Positions 32,519-41,767 of a stretch of 64,000 nucleotides of DNA are shown here, piece after piece. The notes below the pieces were generated by a model. That model was not told the DNA's origin and did no database searches. It was given only the letters and a program-made list of their open reading frames with translations. The stretch comes from Citreimonas sp042096055 (GTDB lineage: Bacteria; Pseudomonadota; Alphaproteobacteria; Rhodobacterales; Rhodobacteraceae). The position numbers were made by a program, and so were the translations under genes. The stretch covers positions 129,877-193,876 of the forward strand of contig NZ_JBELMH010000001.1 of assembly GCF_042096055.1 (NCBI RefSeq), in the 5' to 3' direction. Position 1 is the stretch's first letter, and every line of letters starts with the position of its first letter.

Positions 32519-35500
32519 CTAGGCGGCGCCGTACCCGCCGCCGCCGGGCGTGTGCATCACGAAGACGTCGCCGGCCGCCATCTCGGTCTGGTCGTTGCCG
32601 CGCAAGCGTTCCTCGGTCCCGTCGGCACGGCGCACCAGGTTCACGCCCGGCAGCCCGTCGCCGCCGCCCGCCGCGCCGAAGGGCGCGGTCTTGCGGTGCG
32701 ACGACAGCACCGTGACCGTCGCCGGGTCGAGGAATTCCAGCGCGCGGGTGATCCCGCAGCCGCCGCTCCAGCGTCCCGCGCCGCCCGAGCCGCGCCGGAT
32801 CGCGAATTCGCGCACCCGCACCGGAAAGCGCGTCTCGAGCACCTCGGGGTCGGTCATCCGCGTGTTGGTCATGTGACTGTGCACCGCTGAGGTGCCGTCG
32901 AACCCGTCGCCCGCGCCGGTGCCGCCGCAGATCGTCTCGTAGTTCTGGTAGGTCGCGTTGCCGTAAACGAAGTTGTTCATCGTCCCCTGACTGCCGGCCA
33001 GCACGCCGAGCGCGCCGTATAGTGTCTCGGCGATGGCCTGGCTGACCTCGGTGTTGCCCGAGATCACCGCCGCCGGATGGCGCGGGTTGATGAAGCTGCC
33101 CTCGGGCGCGACGATCTTCAGCGGCTTGAGGCAGCCCTCGTTCATCGGGATCGGGTTCGGGATCAACGTGCGGAAGACATACAGCACCACCGCCCGGCAG
33201 ACAGCCAACGGGGCGTTGTAGTTCAGCGCGTCCTGGTCGGACGTGCCGGTGAAGTCGATCACAGCGTCGCGCGAATCCCGGTCGACGGTGATCTTCACCG
33301 CGATCTTCGCGCCGGAGTCGAGCGTGTAGTCGAAGGCGCAATCCTCGAGCACGTCGAGCACGCGGCGCACCGATTCCTCGGCATTGGCCTGCACGTGGCG
33401 CATGTAGGCCTGCACCACGTCGCGGCCGAACTGGTCGACGGCCTTGCCCAGCTCGGCCGCGCCGGTGGCGTTGGCGGCGATCTGCGCCGACAGGTCCGAC
33501 ATGTTCTGGTCGATATTGCGGCAGGGGTAGGGGCCCGAGCCCAGCAGCTTGCGCGTCTCGGCCTCGCGCAGGCGGCCGGCCTCGACCAGCTTGAAGTTGC
33601 GGATCAGCACGCCTTCCTCGTCGATATGGCGGCTGTCGGGCGGGGCCGAGCCGGGCGTGCGCCCGCCAATATCCGCGTGGTGGCCGCGCGACGCGACGAG
33701 GAAATCGATCGTCTTGCCGTCGGCCGCGAAGACCGGGGTGATGACCGTGACGTCGGGCAAATGGGTGCCGCCGTTATAGGGATCGTTCATCATGAAGACG
33801 TCGCCGGGGCGGATGGAGCCTTCGTTGTCGCGCAGGATCTGCTTCACGCTGGCGGACATCGAGCCGAGGTGCACCGGAACGTGCGGCGCGTTGGCCACCA
33901 GGTCTCCGTCGGCGTCGAACAGCGCGCAGGAGAAGTCCAGCCGCTCGCGGATGTTCACCGACTCGGCGGTGTTGGCCAGCGTCGCGCCCATCTGTTCGGC
34001 GATCGACATGAAGAGGTTGTTGAACACCTCGAGCATGACCGGATCGACCTCGGTGCCGACCGCGTGTTCGCGCCGCAGCGGCACGACGCGGGTCAGCACC
34101 AGCGCGCCGCCCTTGCGGCACTCGGCCTGCCAGCCTGCCTCGACGATGGTGGTGCCGGTGGCCTCGGTCACGATGGCGGGGCCGTCGATGCGCGCCCCTT
34201 CGGCGATGCGGGCGCGGGCATGCACAGGCACCTCGGCCGCGTCTTCGCCGGCCCACATCCGCGCGGTGCCGGTGGCCGATGCGCCGTCGCCGGTCTCGTC
34301 CAGCCGGGCATCGGCGCCGGTGCGCCCGATCGCCTCGACCGTCATCATGTCGGCGACGATCGCGGCGCCCTCGGGGCGGAAGCCGAAGCGCGCCTGGTGG
34401 GCTGTCAGGAACGCCTCGCGCATCGTTTCCGGGTCGGCCAGATCGACGGGCAGGGTGGTCTGCGAGGTGCCGGCGCGCAGGAAGACACGGGTCACGACGT
34501 CGATCGCGTCGCGCGGGATGTCCTGTGCGGTCACTTCGGCAACGGCGTCGCGCGCCAGCGCCTCGGCGGCGTCGGTCAGCGCGGTCTCGTCCTCGACCGG
34601 GCAGTTCAGCTGCCGCTCCTGCAGCGCGACCACGTCGGCCAGGCCCATGCCCAGCGCCGACAGCACGCCGGCGAAGGGGTGCAGGTAGATTGCCGTCATG
34701 CCGAGCGCGTCCGCCACGGCGCAGGCGTGCTGCCCGCCCGCGCCGCCGAAGCAGTTGAGCGTGTAGCGCGTGACGTCATGCCCGCGCGCGACGCTGATCT
34801 CCTTGATCGCGTTGGCCATGTTCTCGACCGCGATGCGCAGGAAGCCGCGGGCCAGGTCCTCAACCGGGCGGGGCGCTTCTCCGGTCGCCTGGGCGATCTC
34901 TTGCGCCATCTCCTGAAACAGGCGGCGCGGGATATCGACGTCCAGCGTCTGGTCGCCGTTCGGGCCGAAGACGGCAGGGAAGGCGTCGGGCTGCAGCTTG
35001 CCCAGCACCACGTTGCAGTCGGTGACCGTCAGCGGCCCGCCGCGCCGGTAGCAGGCGGGGCCGGGATCGGCGCCGGCGGAATCCGGGCCGGCCTGAAGCC
35101 GCCCGTCGCGGAACGACAGGATCGAGCCGCCGCCCGCCGCCACGGTATGGATATGCATCATCGGCGCGCGCATCCGCACGCCCGCGACCTCGGTCTCGAA
35201 GCTGCGCTCGAAGCTGCCGGCGTAGTGGCACACGTCGGTCGAGGTCCCGCCCATGTCGAAGCCGATCAGCCGGTCGAAGCCGTCCGCGGTGGCGGTCGCG
35301 GTCATGCCGACGACGCCGCCCGCGGGACCGGACAGGATCGCGTCGCGGCCGTGGAACAGGTCCGCGTCGGTCAGCCCCCCGTTCGACTGCATGAACATCA
35401 GCCGGTCGACCTTGCCCTGCTGCGCGCCCAGCGCGTCCTTCACCTGGTTCACGTAGCGGCGCAGGATCGGCGTCAGGTAGGCGTCGGCCACGGCGGTGTC

Positions 35501-36130
35501 ACCGCGCGCGACCAGCTTGATCAGGGGGCTCGCGTCATGGCTGAGCGTGATCTGCGGAAAGCCGGCGTCTTCGGCCAGACGCCCGGCGCGCAGTTCGTGA
35601 TCGGGATTGGCGTAGCCGTGCATGAAGGCGATGGCGCAGGCCTCGTACCCTTCGGCGCGGGCGGCCTTCAGCGCGTCGCGCGTCTCGGCCTCGTCGAGAT
35701 CGGTCAGCACGGTGCCGTCGGCGGCGATGCGTTCGTCGACCTCGATGACCTTGGAGTAGAGCAGTTCCGGCAGGCGGATATGCAGGTCAAACAGCCGGGG
35801 GCGATTCTGGTACCCGATGCGCAACAGGTCGCCGAAGCCGCGCGTGATCAGAAGCACCGTCTTCGCGCCCTTGCGCTCCAGCAGGGCGTTGGTGGCCACC
35901 GTCGTGCCCATCTTCACCGCGCCGATCGTGTCGGCGGGAATCGGATCGTCGGCGCCGAGGCCCAGCATCTCGCGCACGCCCTGCACGGCGGCGTCGGCAT
36001 ACATCTCCGGGTTTTCCGACAGCAGCTTGTGCGACGAAAGCCGCCCGTCGGGCCGGCGCGCCACGATATCGGTGAACGTGCCGCCCCGGTCGATCCAGAA
36101 ATCCCATTTTTCGTGCGTCTGGTCGGTCAT
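32519..36130 (-). CDS. 5-Oxoprolinase / hydantoinase, HyuA and HyuB fused
   Basis: A 1203-residue ATP-dependent amidohydrolase with both subunits in one chain, as in 5-oxoprolinase. The HyuA part (about 1-680) starts WDFWIDRGGTFTDIVARRPD and has the actin-like phosphate motif LIGFDMGGTSTDVCHY. The HyuB part (about 690-1203) starts with DPVMLEVFNNLFMSIAEQMG and has MNDPYNGGTHLPDVTVITPV. The substrate may be 5-oxoproline or a hydantoin; the fused form and length favour 5-oxoproline. It is divergent from a TRAP operon, with a palindrome between them. Confidence 0.9.
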   Translation of the reverse strand: MTDQTHEKWDFWIDRGGTFTDIVARRPDGRLSSHKLLSENPEMYADAAVQGVREMLGLGADDPIPADTIGAVKMGTTVATNALLERKGAKTVLLITRGFGDLLRIGYQNRPRLFDLHIRLPELLYSKVIEVDERIAADGTVLTDLDEAETRDALKAARAEGYEACAIAFMHGYANPDHELRAGRLAEDAGFPQITLSHDASPLIKLVARGDTAVADAYLTPILRRYVNQVKDALGAQQGKVDRLMFMQSNGGLTDADLFHGRDAILSGPAGGVVGMTATATADGFDRLIGFDMGGTSTDVCHYAGSFERSFETEVAGVRMRAPMMHIHTVAAGGGSILSFRDGRLQAGPDSAGADPGPACYRRGGPLTVTDCNVVLGKLQPDAFPAVFGPNGDQTLDVDIPRRLFQEMAQEIAQATGEAPRPVEDLARGFLRIAVENMANAIKEISVARGHDVTRYTLNCFGGAGGQHACAVADALGMTAIYLHPFAGVLSALGMGLADVVALQERQLNCPVEDETALTDAAEALARDAVAEVTAQDIPRDAIDVVTRVFLRAGTSQTTLPVDLADPETMREAFLTAHQARFGFRPEGAAIVADMMTVEAIGRTGADARLDETGDGASATGTARMWAGEDAAEVPVHARARIAEGARIDGPAIVTEATGTTIVEAGWQAECRKGGALVLTRVVPLRREHAVGTEVDPVMLEVFNNLFMSIAEQMGATLANTAESVNIRERLDFSCALFDADGDLVANAPHVPVHLGSMSASVKQILRDNEGSIRPGDVFMMNDPYNGGTHLPDVTVITPVFAADGKTIDFLVASRGHHADIGGRTPGSAPPDSRHIDEEGVLIRNFKLVEAGRLREAETRKLLGSGPYPCRNIDQNMSDLSAQIAANATGAAELGKAVDQFGRDVVQAYMRHVQANAEESVRRVLDVLEDCAFDYTLDSGAKIAVKITVDRDSRDAVIDFTGTSDQDALNYNAPLAVCRAVVLYVFRTLIPNPIPMNEGCLKPLKIVAPEGSFINPRHPAAVISGNTEVSQAIAETLYGALGVLAGSQGTMNNFVYGNATYQNYETICGGTGAGDGFDGTSAVHSHMTNTRMTDPEVLETRFPVRVREFAIRRGSGGAGRWSGGCGITRALEFLDPATVTVLSSHRKTAPFGAAGGGDGLPGVNLVRRADGTEERLRGNDQTEMAAGDVFVMHTPGGGGYGAA

Positions 36131-36173
36131 GGCGGCCCCCGAAAAGAAAACTGTTGCTTTGATGATATAACGC

Positions 36174-36186
36174 TGACAATTTGTCA
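36174..36186. promoter_or_regulatory. Palindrome between the oxoprolinase and TRAP genes
   Basis: TGACAA-T-TTGTCA is a perfect palindrome with a single-base centre, 44 bases from the oxoprolinase start and 101 bases from the dctP start. The minus strand reads TTGACA close by and the plus strand shows TATAAC at 36166. It is a candidate operator for a divergent promoter pair; the MarR-like gene after the TRAP operon is a possible binder. Confidence 0.5.
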
Positions 36187-36286
36187 ACGTGGTTGGCGCA
36201 AGCCCGACCCCAACGAACCCCGAGGGCCGGCCGTCGCCACGGACCGGCCCCGCCGCAAGACCGGACACCGACAACAGGAGAGACAG

Positions 36287-37252
36287 ATGAAACACTTCAC
36301 CTACGCCGCCGCGCTGGGCCTGATCGCGGGCGCCGCCGGCGCGCAGACCTGGGACATGCCCACGCCCTACGGCGACAGCACGTTCCACACCCAGAACATC
36401 ATGCAGTTCGCCGACGACGTCGAGGCCGCCACCGACGGGCAGCTTGCGATCACCGTGCATTCCGCCGGCTCGCTGTTCCCGCACCCCGAGATCAAGAACG
36501 CCGTGCGTTCCGGCCAAGTGCCGATCGGCGAGTTCTTCCTGTCGACGCTCGAGAACGAGAACGGCGCCTTCGGCCTCGACAGCCAGCCGTTCCTGGCCAC
36601 CTCCTACGAGGAAGCCCAGGCGCTTTGGGACGCGCAGGAGCCGGTCGTGACCGAGCTGCTGGCCGAGCAGGGGCTGATGCCGCTGTTCTCGGTCGCGTGG
36701 CCGGCGCAGGGCCTCTACACCAACGGCGAGATCGAGACGGTCGAGGACCTGTCCGGCCTGCGCTTCCGCGCCTACAACGCGGCGCTCGAGGAATTCGCGC
36801 AGCTGGCCGGCGCCGCCCCGGTGCAGGTCGAGGCGCCCGACATCCCGCAGGCCTTCACCACCGGCCAGATCGAGGCGATGATCACCTCGCCCTCGACCGG
36901 TGCGAACTCGAAGGCGTGGGATTTCGTGTCGCACTACACGCCGATCAACGCCTGGGTTCCGAAGAACATCGTCGTGGTGAACGAACGCGCCTTCCGCCGC
37001 CTGCCGCAGGACGTGCAGGACGCGGTGATGCAGGCCGCGGACGAGGCCGAAAGCCGCGGCTGGGAGATGTCGCGCGAAGAGGCGCAGGCCAAGACGCAGG
37101 AGATGGCGGATAACGGCATGACCATCGTCGAGCCGTCGGATGCGCTGACCACCGGCCTGCAGGAGATCGGTGCGCAGATGCTGGAAAGCTGGCGCGAGGA
37201 TGCGTCCGACGCCGCGCTTTCGGTGCTGGAAGACTACCAGGGCCAGGGCTGA
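36287..37252 (+). CDS. dctP: TRAP transporter solute-binding protein
   Basis: A 321-residue periplasmic binding protein. The signal peptide is MKHFTYAAALGLIAGAAGAQ. The body shows DctP-family features: TVHSAGSLFPHPEIKNAVRS, the arginine-bearing strand SGLRFRAYNAALEEFA, and FTTGQIEAMITSPSTG. CAGGAG lies 6 bases before the ATG. The substrate is unknown, but the divergent 5-oxoprolinase suggests 5-oxoproline or a related amide. The small and large membrane subunits follow. Confidence 0.93.
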   Translation: MKHFTYAAALGLIAGAAGAQTWDMPTPYGDSTFHTQNIMQFADDVEAATDGQLAITVHSAGSLFPHPEIKNAVRSGQVPIGEFFLSTLENENGAFGLDSQPFLATSYEEAQALWDAQEPVVTELLAEQGLMPLFSVAWPAQGLYTNGEIETVEDLSGLRFRAYNAALEEFAQLAGAAPVQVEAPDIPQAFTTGQIEAMITSPSTGANSKAWDFVSHYTPINAWVPKNIVVVNERAFRRLPQDVQDAVMQAADEAESRGWEMSREEAQAKTQEMADNGMTIVEPSDALTTGLQEIGAQMLESWREDASDAALSVLEDYQGQG

Positions 37253-37275
37253 GCGCCGTCCGGCCGGACGACCGG

Positions 37276-37298
37276 CCGTCCCGCGCGGTGCGGGACGG
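37276..37298 (+). promoter_or_regulatory. Hairpin between dctP and dctQ
   Basis: A perfect 9-base stem, CCGTCCCGC (37276-37284) and GCGGGACGG (37290-37298), with a 5-base loop. There is no T-run. Such hairpins after the binding-protein gene usually protect the 3' end of its mRNA and make dctP more abundant than dctQM. Confidence 0.65.
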
Positions 37299-37346
37299 TC
37301 GTGACGTGCGGCCGGATCAATGCGGTTCCGAAACAGGGGGGCGTCG

Positions 37347-37874
37347 ATGCGCCGGAGTCTCGACCGGATCTACCTCGCGGCGGGCTGGCTTGCGGCCGGG
37401 TTCATCCTGGCGATCGCCTGCCTCGTCAGCGCGCAGGTCCTGCTGAACATCTCGACCCGCGTGCTGGGCCTGCCGCTGCCGGCGACGATCCCGTCCTACG
37501 CGGATTTCGCCGGGTTCATGCTGGCCGGCGCCACCTTCTTCGCCATGCCCTACACGTTCCGCAGCGCGGGCCATATCCGCGTGTCGCTGGTCACCGCGCG
37601 GCTGCCGGATCGCGCCCGCTGGATGGTCGAGCTGGCCGTGCTGGCGCTGGCCGCCGCACTTCTGGGCTTTGCCTGCTGGTACATCGTCGCCCTGATCCGC
37701 GAGAGCCTGCATTTCGGCGACGTGTCGGGCGGGATCGTGCCCGTTCCGCTGTGGATCCCGCAGACCGGCATGGGGATCGGCATGGGCCTGCTGCTGGTCG
37801 CGGTGATCGACACTCTGGTCGAGACCTGGGCGCGCGGCCGCGCCGTCATCGACGACACCTCCGAGGAGATCTGA
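37347..37874 (+). CDS. dctQ: TRAP transporter small membrane subunit
   Basis: A 175-residue protein with four membrane helices, the usual DctQ form. The first helix is IYLAAGWLAAGFILAIACLV; the segment ADFAGFMLAGATFFAMPYTF and the following FRSAGHIRVSL match the family. I chose the ATG at 37347 because GGGGGG precedes it closely; an in-frame ATG at 37320 would add 9 residues. It lies 95 bases after dctP and 3 before dctM. Confidence 0.88.
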   Translation: MRRSLDRIYLAAGWLAAGFILAIACLVSAQVLLNISTRVLGLPLPATIPSYADFAGFMLAGATFFAMPYTFRSAGHIRVSLVTARLPDRARWMVELAVLALAAALLGFACWYIVALIRESLHFGDVSGGIVPVPLWIPQTGMGIGMGLLLVAVIDTLVETWARGRAVIDDTSEEI

Positions 37875-37877
37875 GCC

Positions 37878-39176
37878 ATGTCCGACCCCGTCACCGGCCT
37901 GGTCCTGCTGGGCGTGCTGCTGGCCTTCCTCGCTTCCGGGCTGTGGATCGCGCTCGCGCTGACCGGCGTCGCGGCGGTCGCGCTGTCGTTCTTCTCGAAC
38001 GCGCCGGTGGGGCTGGTGATGGCGACCACCTTCTGGGGCCATTCGCACAGCTGGTCGCTGGCCGCGCTGCCGCTGTTTATCCTGATGGGCGAGATCCTTC
38101 TGCGCTCGCGCCTGTCGTCGGACATGTTCTCGGGGCTCGCGCCGTGGCTGGGCGGTGTGCCCGGGCGGCTGCTGCACGTCAACGTGCTGGGCTGCGCGAT
38201 CTTCGCCGCCGTCAGCGGGTCCTCGGCCGCCACGGCCGCCACGATCGGCAAGATGTCGATCCCCGAGCTGAAATCCCGCGGCTACCCGGAAAGCCTGATC
38301 CTCGGCACGCTGGCGGGCTCGGCCACGCTGGGGCTGCTGATCCCGCCCTCGATCATCCTGATCGTCTACGGTGTGGCGACCGAGCAGTCGATCGCCCGGC
38401 TGTTCATCGCCGGGCTCATCCCCGGCGTGCTGGTGATGGCGCTGTTCGGCGGCTACGTGATGCTGCGCGCGGCGATGACGCCGGGCCTGATCCCGCCCTT
38501 CGACATCGCGATGAGCCTGCGCGACAAGCTGCGCGCCGCGCGCGGGCTGATCCCGGTGGCGCTGCTGATCGTGGGCGTGATCGGCGCGATCTACACCGGC
38601 ATCGCGTCGCCCACGGACGCCGCCGCGCTGGGCGTGCTGCTGTCGATCATCCTGGCCGCGACCTCGGGAAGCTTTTCGCGCCGCGACTTCATGGACGCGC
38701 TTCTGGCCGCGGCGCGGACGTCGTGCATGATCGCCTTCATCCTGATCGGTGCAGCCTACCTCGCCGTGGCGATGGGCTTTACCGGCATCCCCCGCAACCT
38801 GGCCGCCTGGATCGGCGGCATGGAGCTGTCGCCCTACGTGCTGCTGGCGGCGCTGACGCTGTTCTTCATCGTGCTGGGGCTGTTCCTCGACGGGATCTCG
38901 GTCGTGGTGCTGACCACGTCGATCATCATGCCGATGGTGACGGCGGTGGGGATCGACCCGATCTGGTTCGGCATCTACCTGGTGCTGGTCGTCGAGATGA
39001 GCCAGATCACCCCGCCCGTGGGCTTCAACCTGTTCGTGATCCAGGGGCTGACCGGCATCGACATCCTGCGCATCGCGAAGGCGGCTTTCCCGTTCTTCCT
39101 GCTGCTCGTGCTGGCGGTGGCGCTGATCACCGCCTTCCCGGCGCTGGTGACCTGGCTGCCGCAGGCGATGTCCTAG
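37878..39176 (+). CDS. dctM: TRAP transporter large permease subunit
   Basis: A 432-residue membrane protein with about 12 helices, the sodium-driven translocator. Family segments include AAVSGSSAATAATIGKMSIP near residue 115, LAGSATLGLLIPPSIILIVY, and the C-terminal EMSQITPPVGFNLFVIQGL. It lies 3 bases after dctQ. Its last 4 bases overlap the end of the convergent MarR-like gene. Confidence 0.95.
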   Translation: MSDPVTGLVLLGVLLAFLASGLWIALALTGVAAVALSFFSNAPVGLVMATTFWGHSHSWSLAALPLFILMGEILLRSRLSSDMFSGLAPWLGGVPGRLLHVNVLGCAIFAAVSGSSAATAATIGKMSIPELKSRGYPESLILGTLAGSATLGLLIPPSIILIVYGVATEQSIARLFIAGLIPGVLVMALFGGYVMLRAAMTPGLIPPFDIAMSLRDKLRAARGLIPVALLIVGVIGAIYTGIASPTDAAALGVLLSIILAATSGSFSRRDFMDALLAAARTSCMIAFILIGAAYLAVAMGFTGIPRNLAAWIGGMELSPYVLLAALTLFFIVLGLFLDGISVVVLTTSIIMPMVTAVGIDPIWFGIYLVLVVEMSQITPPVGFNLFVIQGLTGIDILRIAKAAFPFFLLLVLAVALITAFPALVTWLPQAMS

Positions 39177-39688
39177 AGAGAGGACGCAGCACGGCTGGCC
39201 TGGTCGTACTGCCCGGACAGGGCGCGCAGGGCGGCGGCGATCTCGCGCATCTCGTCGCCGGTCAGGTCCATCCGGCCCAGCGGTTCCAGCAGGCATTGTG
39301 CCCGCACCGTGCGATAGGCCTCGCACAGCGCCGCGCCTTCGGGCGAGGTGGCGTAGAACACCTCCTTGCCGCGCTTTTCCGACACCAGCAGCCCGGCCTT
39401 CAGCAACTTGCGCAGTGCGTAGTTCACCGTGTGCGTGTCCTCGATGTTCAGCAGGAAGCAGATGTCGGCCAGCCGCTTCTCGCGCCCGCGGTGGTTCACG
39501 TTGTGCAGCACCAGGATATCCAGCGGGCTCATGTCGCGCTGCCCGGCGGCGGCCATGCACTTGACCATCCAGCGCGAGAACGCGTTGAAGGCGAGGATCA
39601 TCCCGAATTCCAGTTCGGACGTCTCCCAGCCGTCCCCCTCGGCGAGGTGGCGGGACGAGACGATGCGGCGTTTGGGGTTGTCGGTCAT
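39173..39688 (-). CDS. MarR-like winged-helix regulator
   Basis: A 171-residue protein with a winged helix at about 60-130: SPLDILVLHNVNHRGREKRL, then ADICFLLNIEDTHTVNYALR, then KLLKAGLLVSEKRGKEVFYA. It belongs to the MarR-related group with predicted DNA-binding role. It converges on the TRAP operon (4-base overlap at the ends), so it may control the TRAP and oxoprolinase genes; this is a guess from position. The ATG at 39688 begins MTDNPKRRIV. Confidence 0.82.
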   Translation of the reverse strand: MTDNPKRRIVSSRHLAEGDGWETSELEFGMILAFNAFSRWMVKCMAAAGQRDMSPLDILVLHNVNHRGREKRLADICFLLNIEDTHTVNYALRKLLKAGLLVSEKRGKEVFYATSPEGAALCEAYRTVRAQCLLEPLGRMDLTGDEMREIAAALRALSGQYDQASRAASSL

Positions 39689-39868
39689 GCGCACATCGTA
39701 AGCGTATTGCCGGGGTTCTGTCGATATCCGCGTGCGCAGGTACCGCGCGGCCGGGCAGGGGCGGGGCGCCGCCGGCATGCGGCGTGGCGTCCCGTCGCGC
39801 AATCGGCACTGGCATCGGGGGCGGGTTTCGGCGTATCCCCCGGGCTTGACGGGTGAGAGGAGTCGGCG

Positions 39869-41089
39869 ATGAACGAATTGGTCAACAGCTTCATGACCGG
39901 ACCCGACGAGAAGGGCCGCTTCGGCATCTTCGGCGGGCGGTTCGTGTCCGAGACGCTGATGCCGCTGATCCTGGAATTGCAGGACCAGTACGATCACGCC
40001 AAGACCGACCAGAGCTTCTGGGACGAGATGGACTTTCTCTGGAAGCACTATGTCGGCCGGCCTTCGCCGCTGTATTTCGCCGAGCGGCTGACCGAGCGGC
40101 TGGGCGGCGCCAAGGTCTACATGAAGCGCGACGAGCTGAACCACACCGGCGCGCACAAGATCAACAACGTGCTGGGCCAGATCATCCTGGCGCGCCGCAT
40201 GGGCAAGACGCGCATCATCGCCGAGACCGGCGCCGGCCAACATGGTGTCGCCACCGCGACGGTCTGTGCCAAGTTCGGCCTGAAATGCGTGGTCTACATG
40301 GGCGCGCACGACGTCGAGCGCCAGCAGCCCAACGTCTTCCGCATGCGCCTTCTGGGCGCCGAGGTGATCCCCGTCACCTCGGGGCGCGGCACGCTCAAGG
40401 ACGCCATGAACGACGCGCTGCGCGACTGGGTGACCAACGTGCGCGACACGTTCTACTGCATCGGCACGGTGGCGGGCCCGCACCCGTACCCGGCGATGGT
40501 GCGCGACTTCCAGTCGATCATCGGCAAGGAGACGCGCGAGCAGATGCACGAGGCCGAGGGCCGTCTGCCCGACACGATCATTGCCGCGATCGGCGGCGGG
40601 TCGAACGCGATGGGCCTGTTCCACCCGTTCCTCGACGACAAGGACGTCAACATCATCGGCGTCGAGGCCGGCGGCAAGGGCGTGAACGACAAGATGGAGC
40701 ATTGCGCGTCGCTGACGGGCGGGCGTCCGGGCGTGCTGCACGGCAACCGCACCTACCTGCTGCAGGACGAGGACGGTCAGATCCTCGAAGGCTTCTCGAT
40801 CTCCGCCGGCCTCGACTATCCCGGCATCGGCCCGGAACACGCCTGGCTGCACGAGATCGGGCGCGCCAAGTACGTGTCGATCACCGACGCCGAGGCGCTC
40901 GAGGCGTTCCAGCTGTGCTGCGAGACCGAAGGCATCATTCCAGCGCTCGAGCCCAGCCACGCGCTGGCGCACGTGATGAAGATCGCGCCCGAGCTGCCCA
41001 ATGACCACATCATCTGCATGAACATGTGCGGCCGCGGCGACAAGGACATCTACACGGTGGCCAAGGCGCTGGGCTTCGACATGAGCTGA
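39869..41089 (+). CDS. trpB: Tryptophan synthase beta subunit
   Basis: A 406-residue PLP enzyme that joins indole and serine. PLP-binding Lys97 is in NHTGAHKINNVLGQ; the phosphate loop is GGGSNAMGLFHPF; the C-terminal catalytic segment CMNMCGRGDKDIYTVA is intact. GAGAGGAG precedes the ATG. Its partner trpA is 6.4 kb away on the other strand, so the two subunits are not co-transcribed. A terminator follows at 41097. Confidence 0.97.
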   Translation: MNELVNSFMTGPDEKGRFGIFGGRFVSETLMPLILELQDQYDHAKTDQSFWDEMDFLWKHYVGRPSPLYFAERLTERLGGAKVYMKRDELNHTGAHKINNVLGQIILARRMGKTRIIAETGAGQHGVATATVCAKFGLKCVVYMGAHDVERQQPNVFRMRLLGAEVIPVTSGRGTLKDAMNDALRDWVTNVRDTFYCIGTVAGPHPYPAMVRDFQSIIGKETREQMHEAEGRLPDTIIAAIGGGSNAMGLFHPFLDDKDVNIIGVEAGGKGVNDKMEHCASLTGGRPGVLHGNRTYLLQDEDGQILEGFSISAGLDYPGIGPEHAWLHEIGRAKYVSITDAEALEAFQLCCETEGIIPALEPSHALAHVMKIAPELPNDHIICMNMCGRGDKDIYTVAKALGFDMS

Positions 41090-41096
41090 CCCTGCG

Positions 41097-41124
41097 GGCC
41101 GGGCATCACGCCCGGCCGCTTTTT
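41097..41124 (+). terminator. Rho-independent terminator of trpB
   Basis: Stem GGCCGGGC (41097-41104) and GCCCGGCC (41110-41117) with a 5-base loop, then GC and TTTTT (41120-41124). It starts 7 bases after the trpB stop. The rest of the space up to 41383 shows no gene. Confidence 0.85.
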
Positions 41125-41383
41125 GCGGCAGGGACGCGCCGGTGCCGGCAGGTCATCCTGAAATTCGCCTGTGCAGGAGTTGACGGCGCCGCCAAAGCGG
41201 TTTCGTTCACGATTCCGTCCCGTCGCGCTTCGTCGCGGGCAGAAATTCGCCGATGTCGGGCCAGGTCAAAGCCAAAACACCACATGTCGTGGCCGCTTGG
41301 CGCCGATTTCGTTAACACGGATCAGTTCGAATAGTCGCGCTGCCTGTGGATAACCCTGTGTGCGGAACTTTCCGCAAGCCGGG

Positions 41384-41764
41384 TCAGTCTTCCGCGCAGG
41401 ATTCGAGAACGTCCATCGGCACGATCTCCAGCGCCCGGCGATGCGTCCCTGCCAGCGAGACGCGCGGCGCGCAGCCCTCGGCATGCGCCTGCAGGAACCG
41501 CGCGGCGCACAGGCACCACCGGTCGCCGGCCTTCAGGCCCTGAAAGCGGAATTCCGGCCGCGGCGTCGACAGGTCGTTGCCGAGGTATTTCGAGAAGGCC
41601 AGGAACTCGTCCGTCATCACCGCGCAGACCGTGTGGCTGCCCTGATCCTCGGCGCAGGTGTTGCAATGGCCGTCGCGGAAGAAGCCCGTCACGGGGCCGC
41701 CGGCACCGGAGCAGGGCGAAAGCGCCTCGCCCAGCACGTTGATCTCGGGGTCCTTGCGGATCAT
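41384..41764 (-). CDS. DUF2237 family protein
   Basis: A 126-residue protein of the DUF2237 family. It has the distinctive cysteine-rich pattern: NVLGEALSPCSGAGGPVTGF, RDGHCNTCAEDQGSHTVCAV, then MTDEFLAFSKYLGNDLSTPR and WCLCAARFLQAHAEG. Metal binding is possible from the conserved Cys and His residues, but no function is established. It lies 3 bases after the serine hydrolase gene and is probably in the same operon. Confidence 0.9.
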   Translation of the reverse strand: MIRKDPEINVLGEALSPCSGAGGPVTGFFRDGHCNTCAEDQGSHTVCAVMTDEFLAFSKYLGNDLSTPRPEFRFQGLKAGDRWCLCAARFLQAHAEGCAPRVSLAGTHRRALEIVPMDVLESCAED

Positions 41765-41767
41765 GGC

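Noticed and set aside
33077..36286. A very long plus-strand frame opposite the 5-oxoprolinase
   Set aside because: Only its last part, from 36287, is a real gene (dctP). The rest is antisense to a well-supported protein and resembles no family.
39689..39868. A leader peptide or attenuator before trpB
   Set aside because: I found no short frame rich in Trp codons and no alternative stem pair with a T-run.
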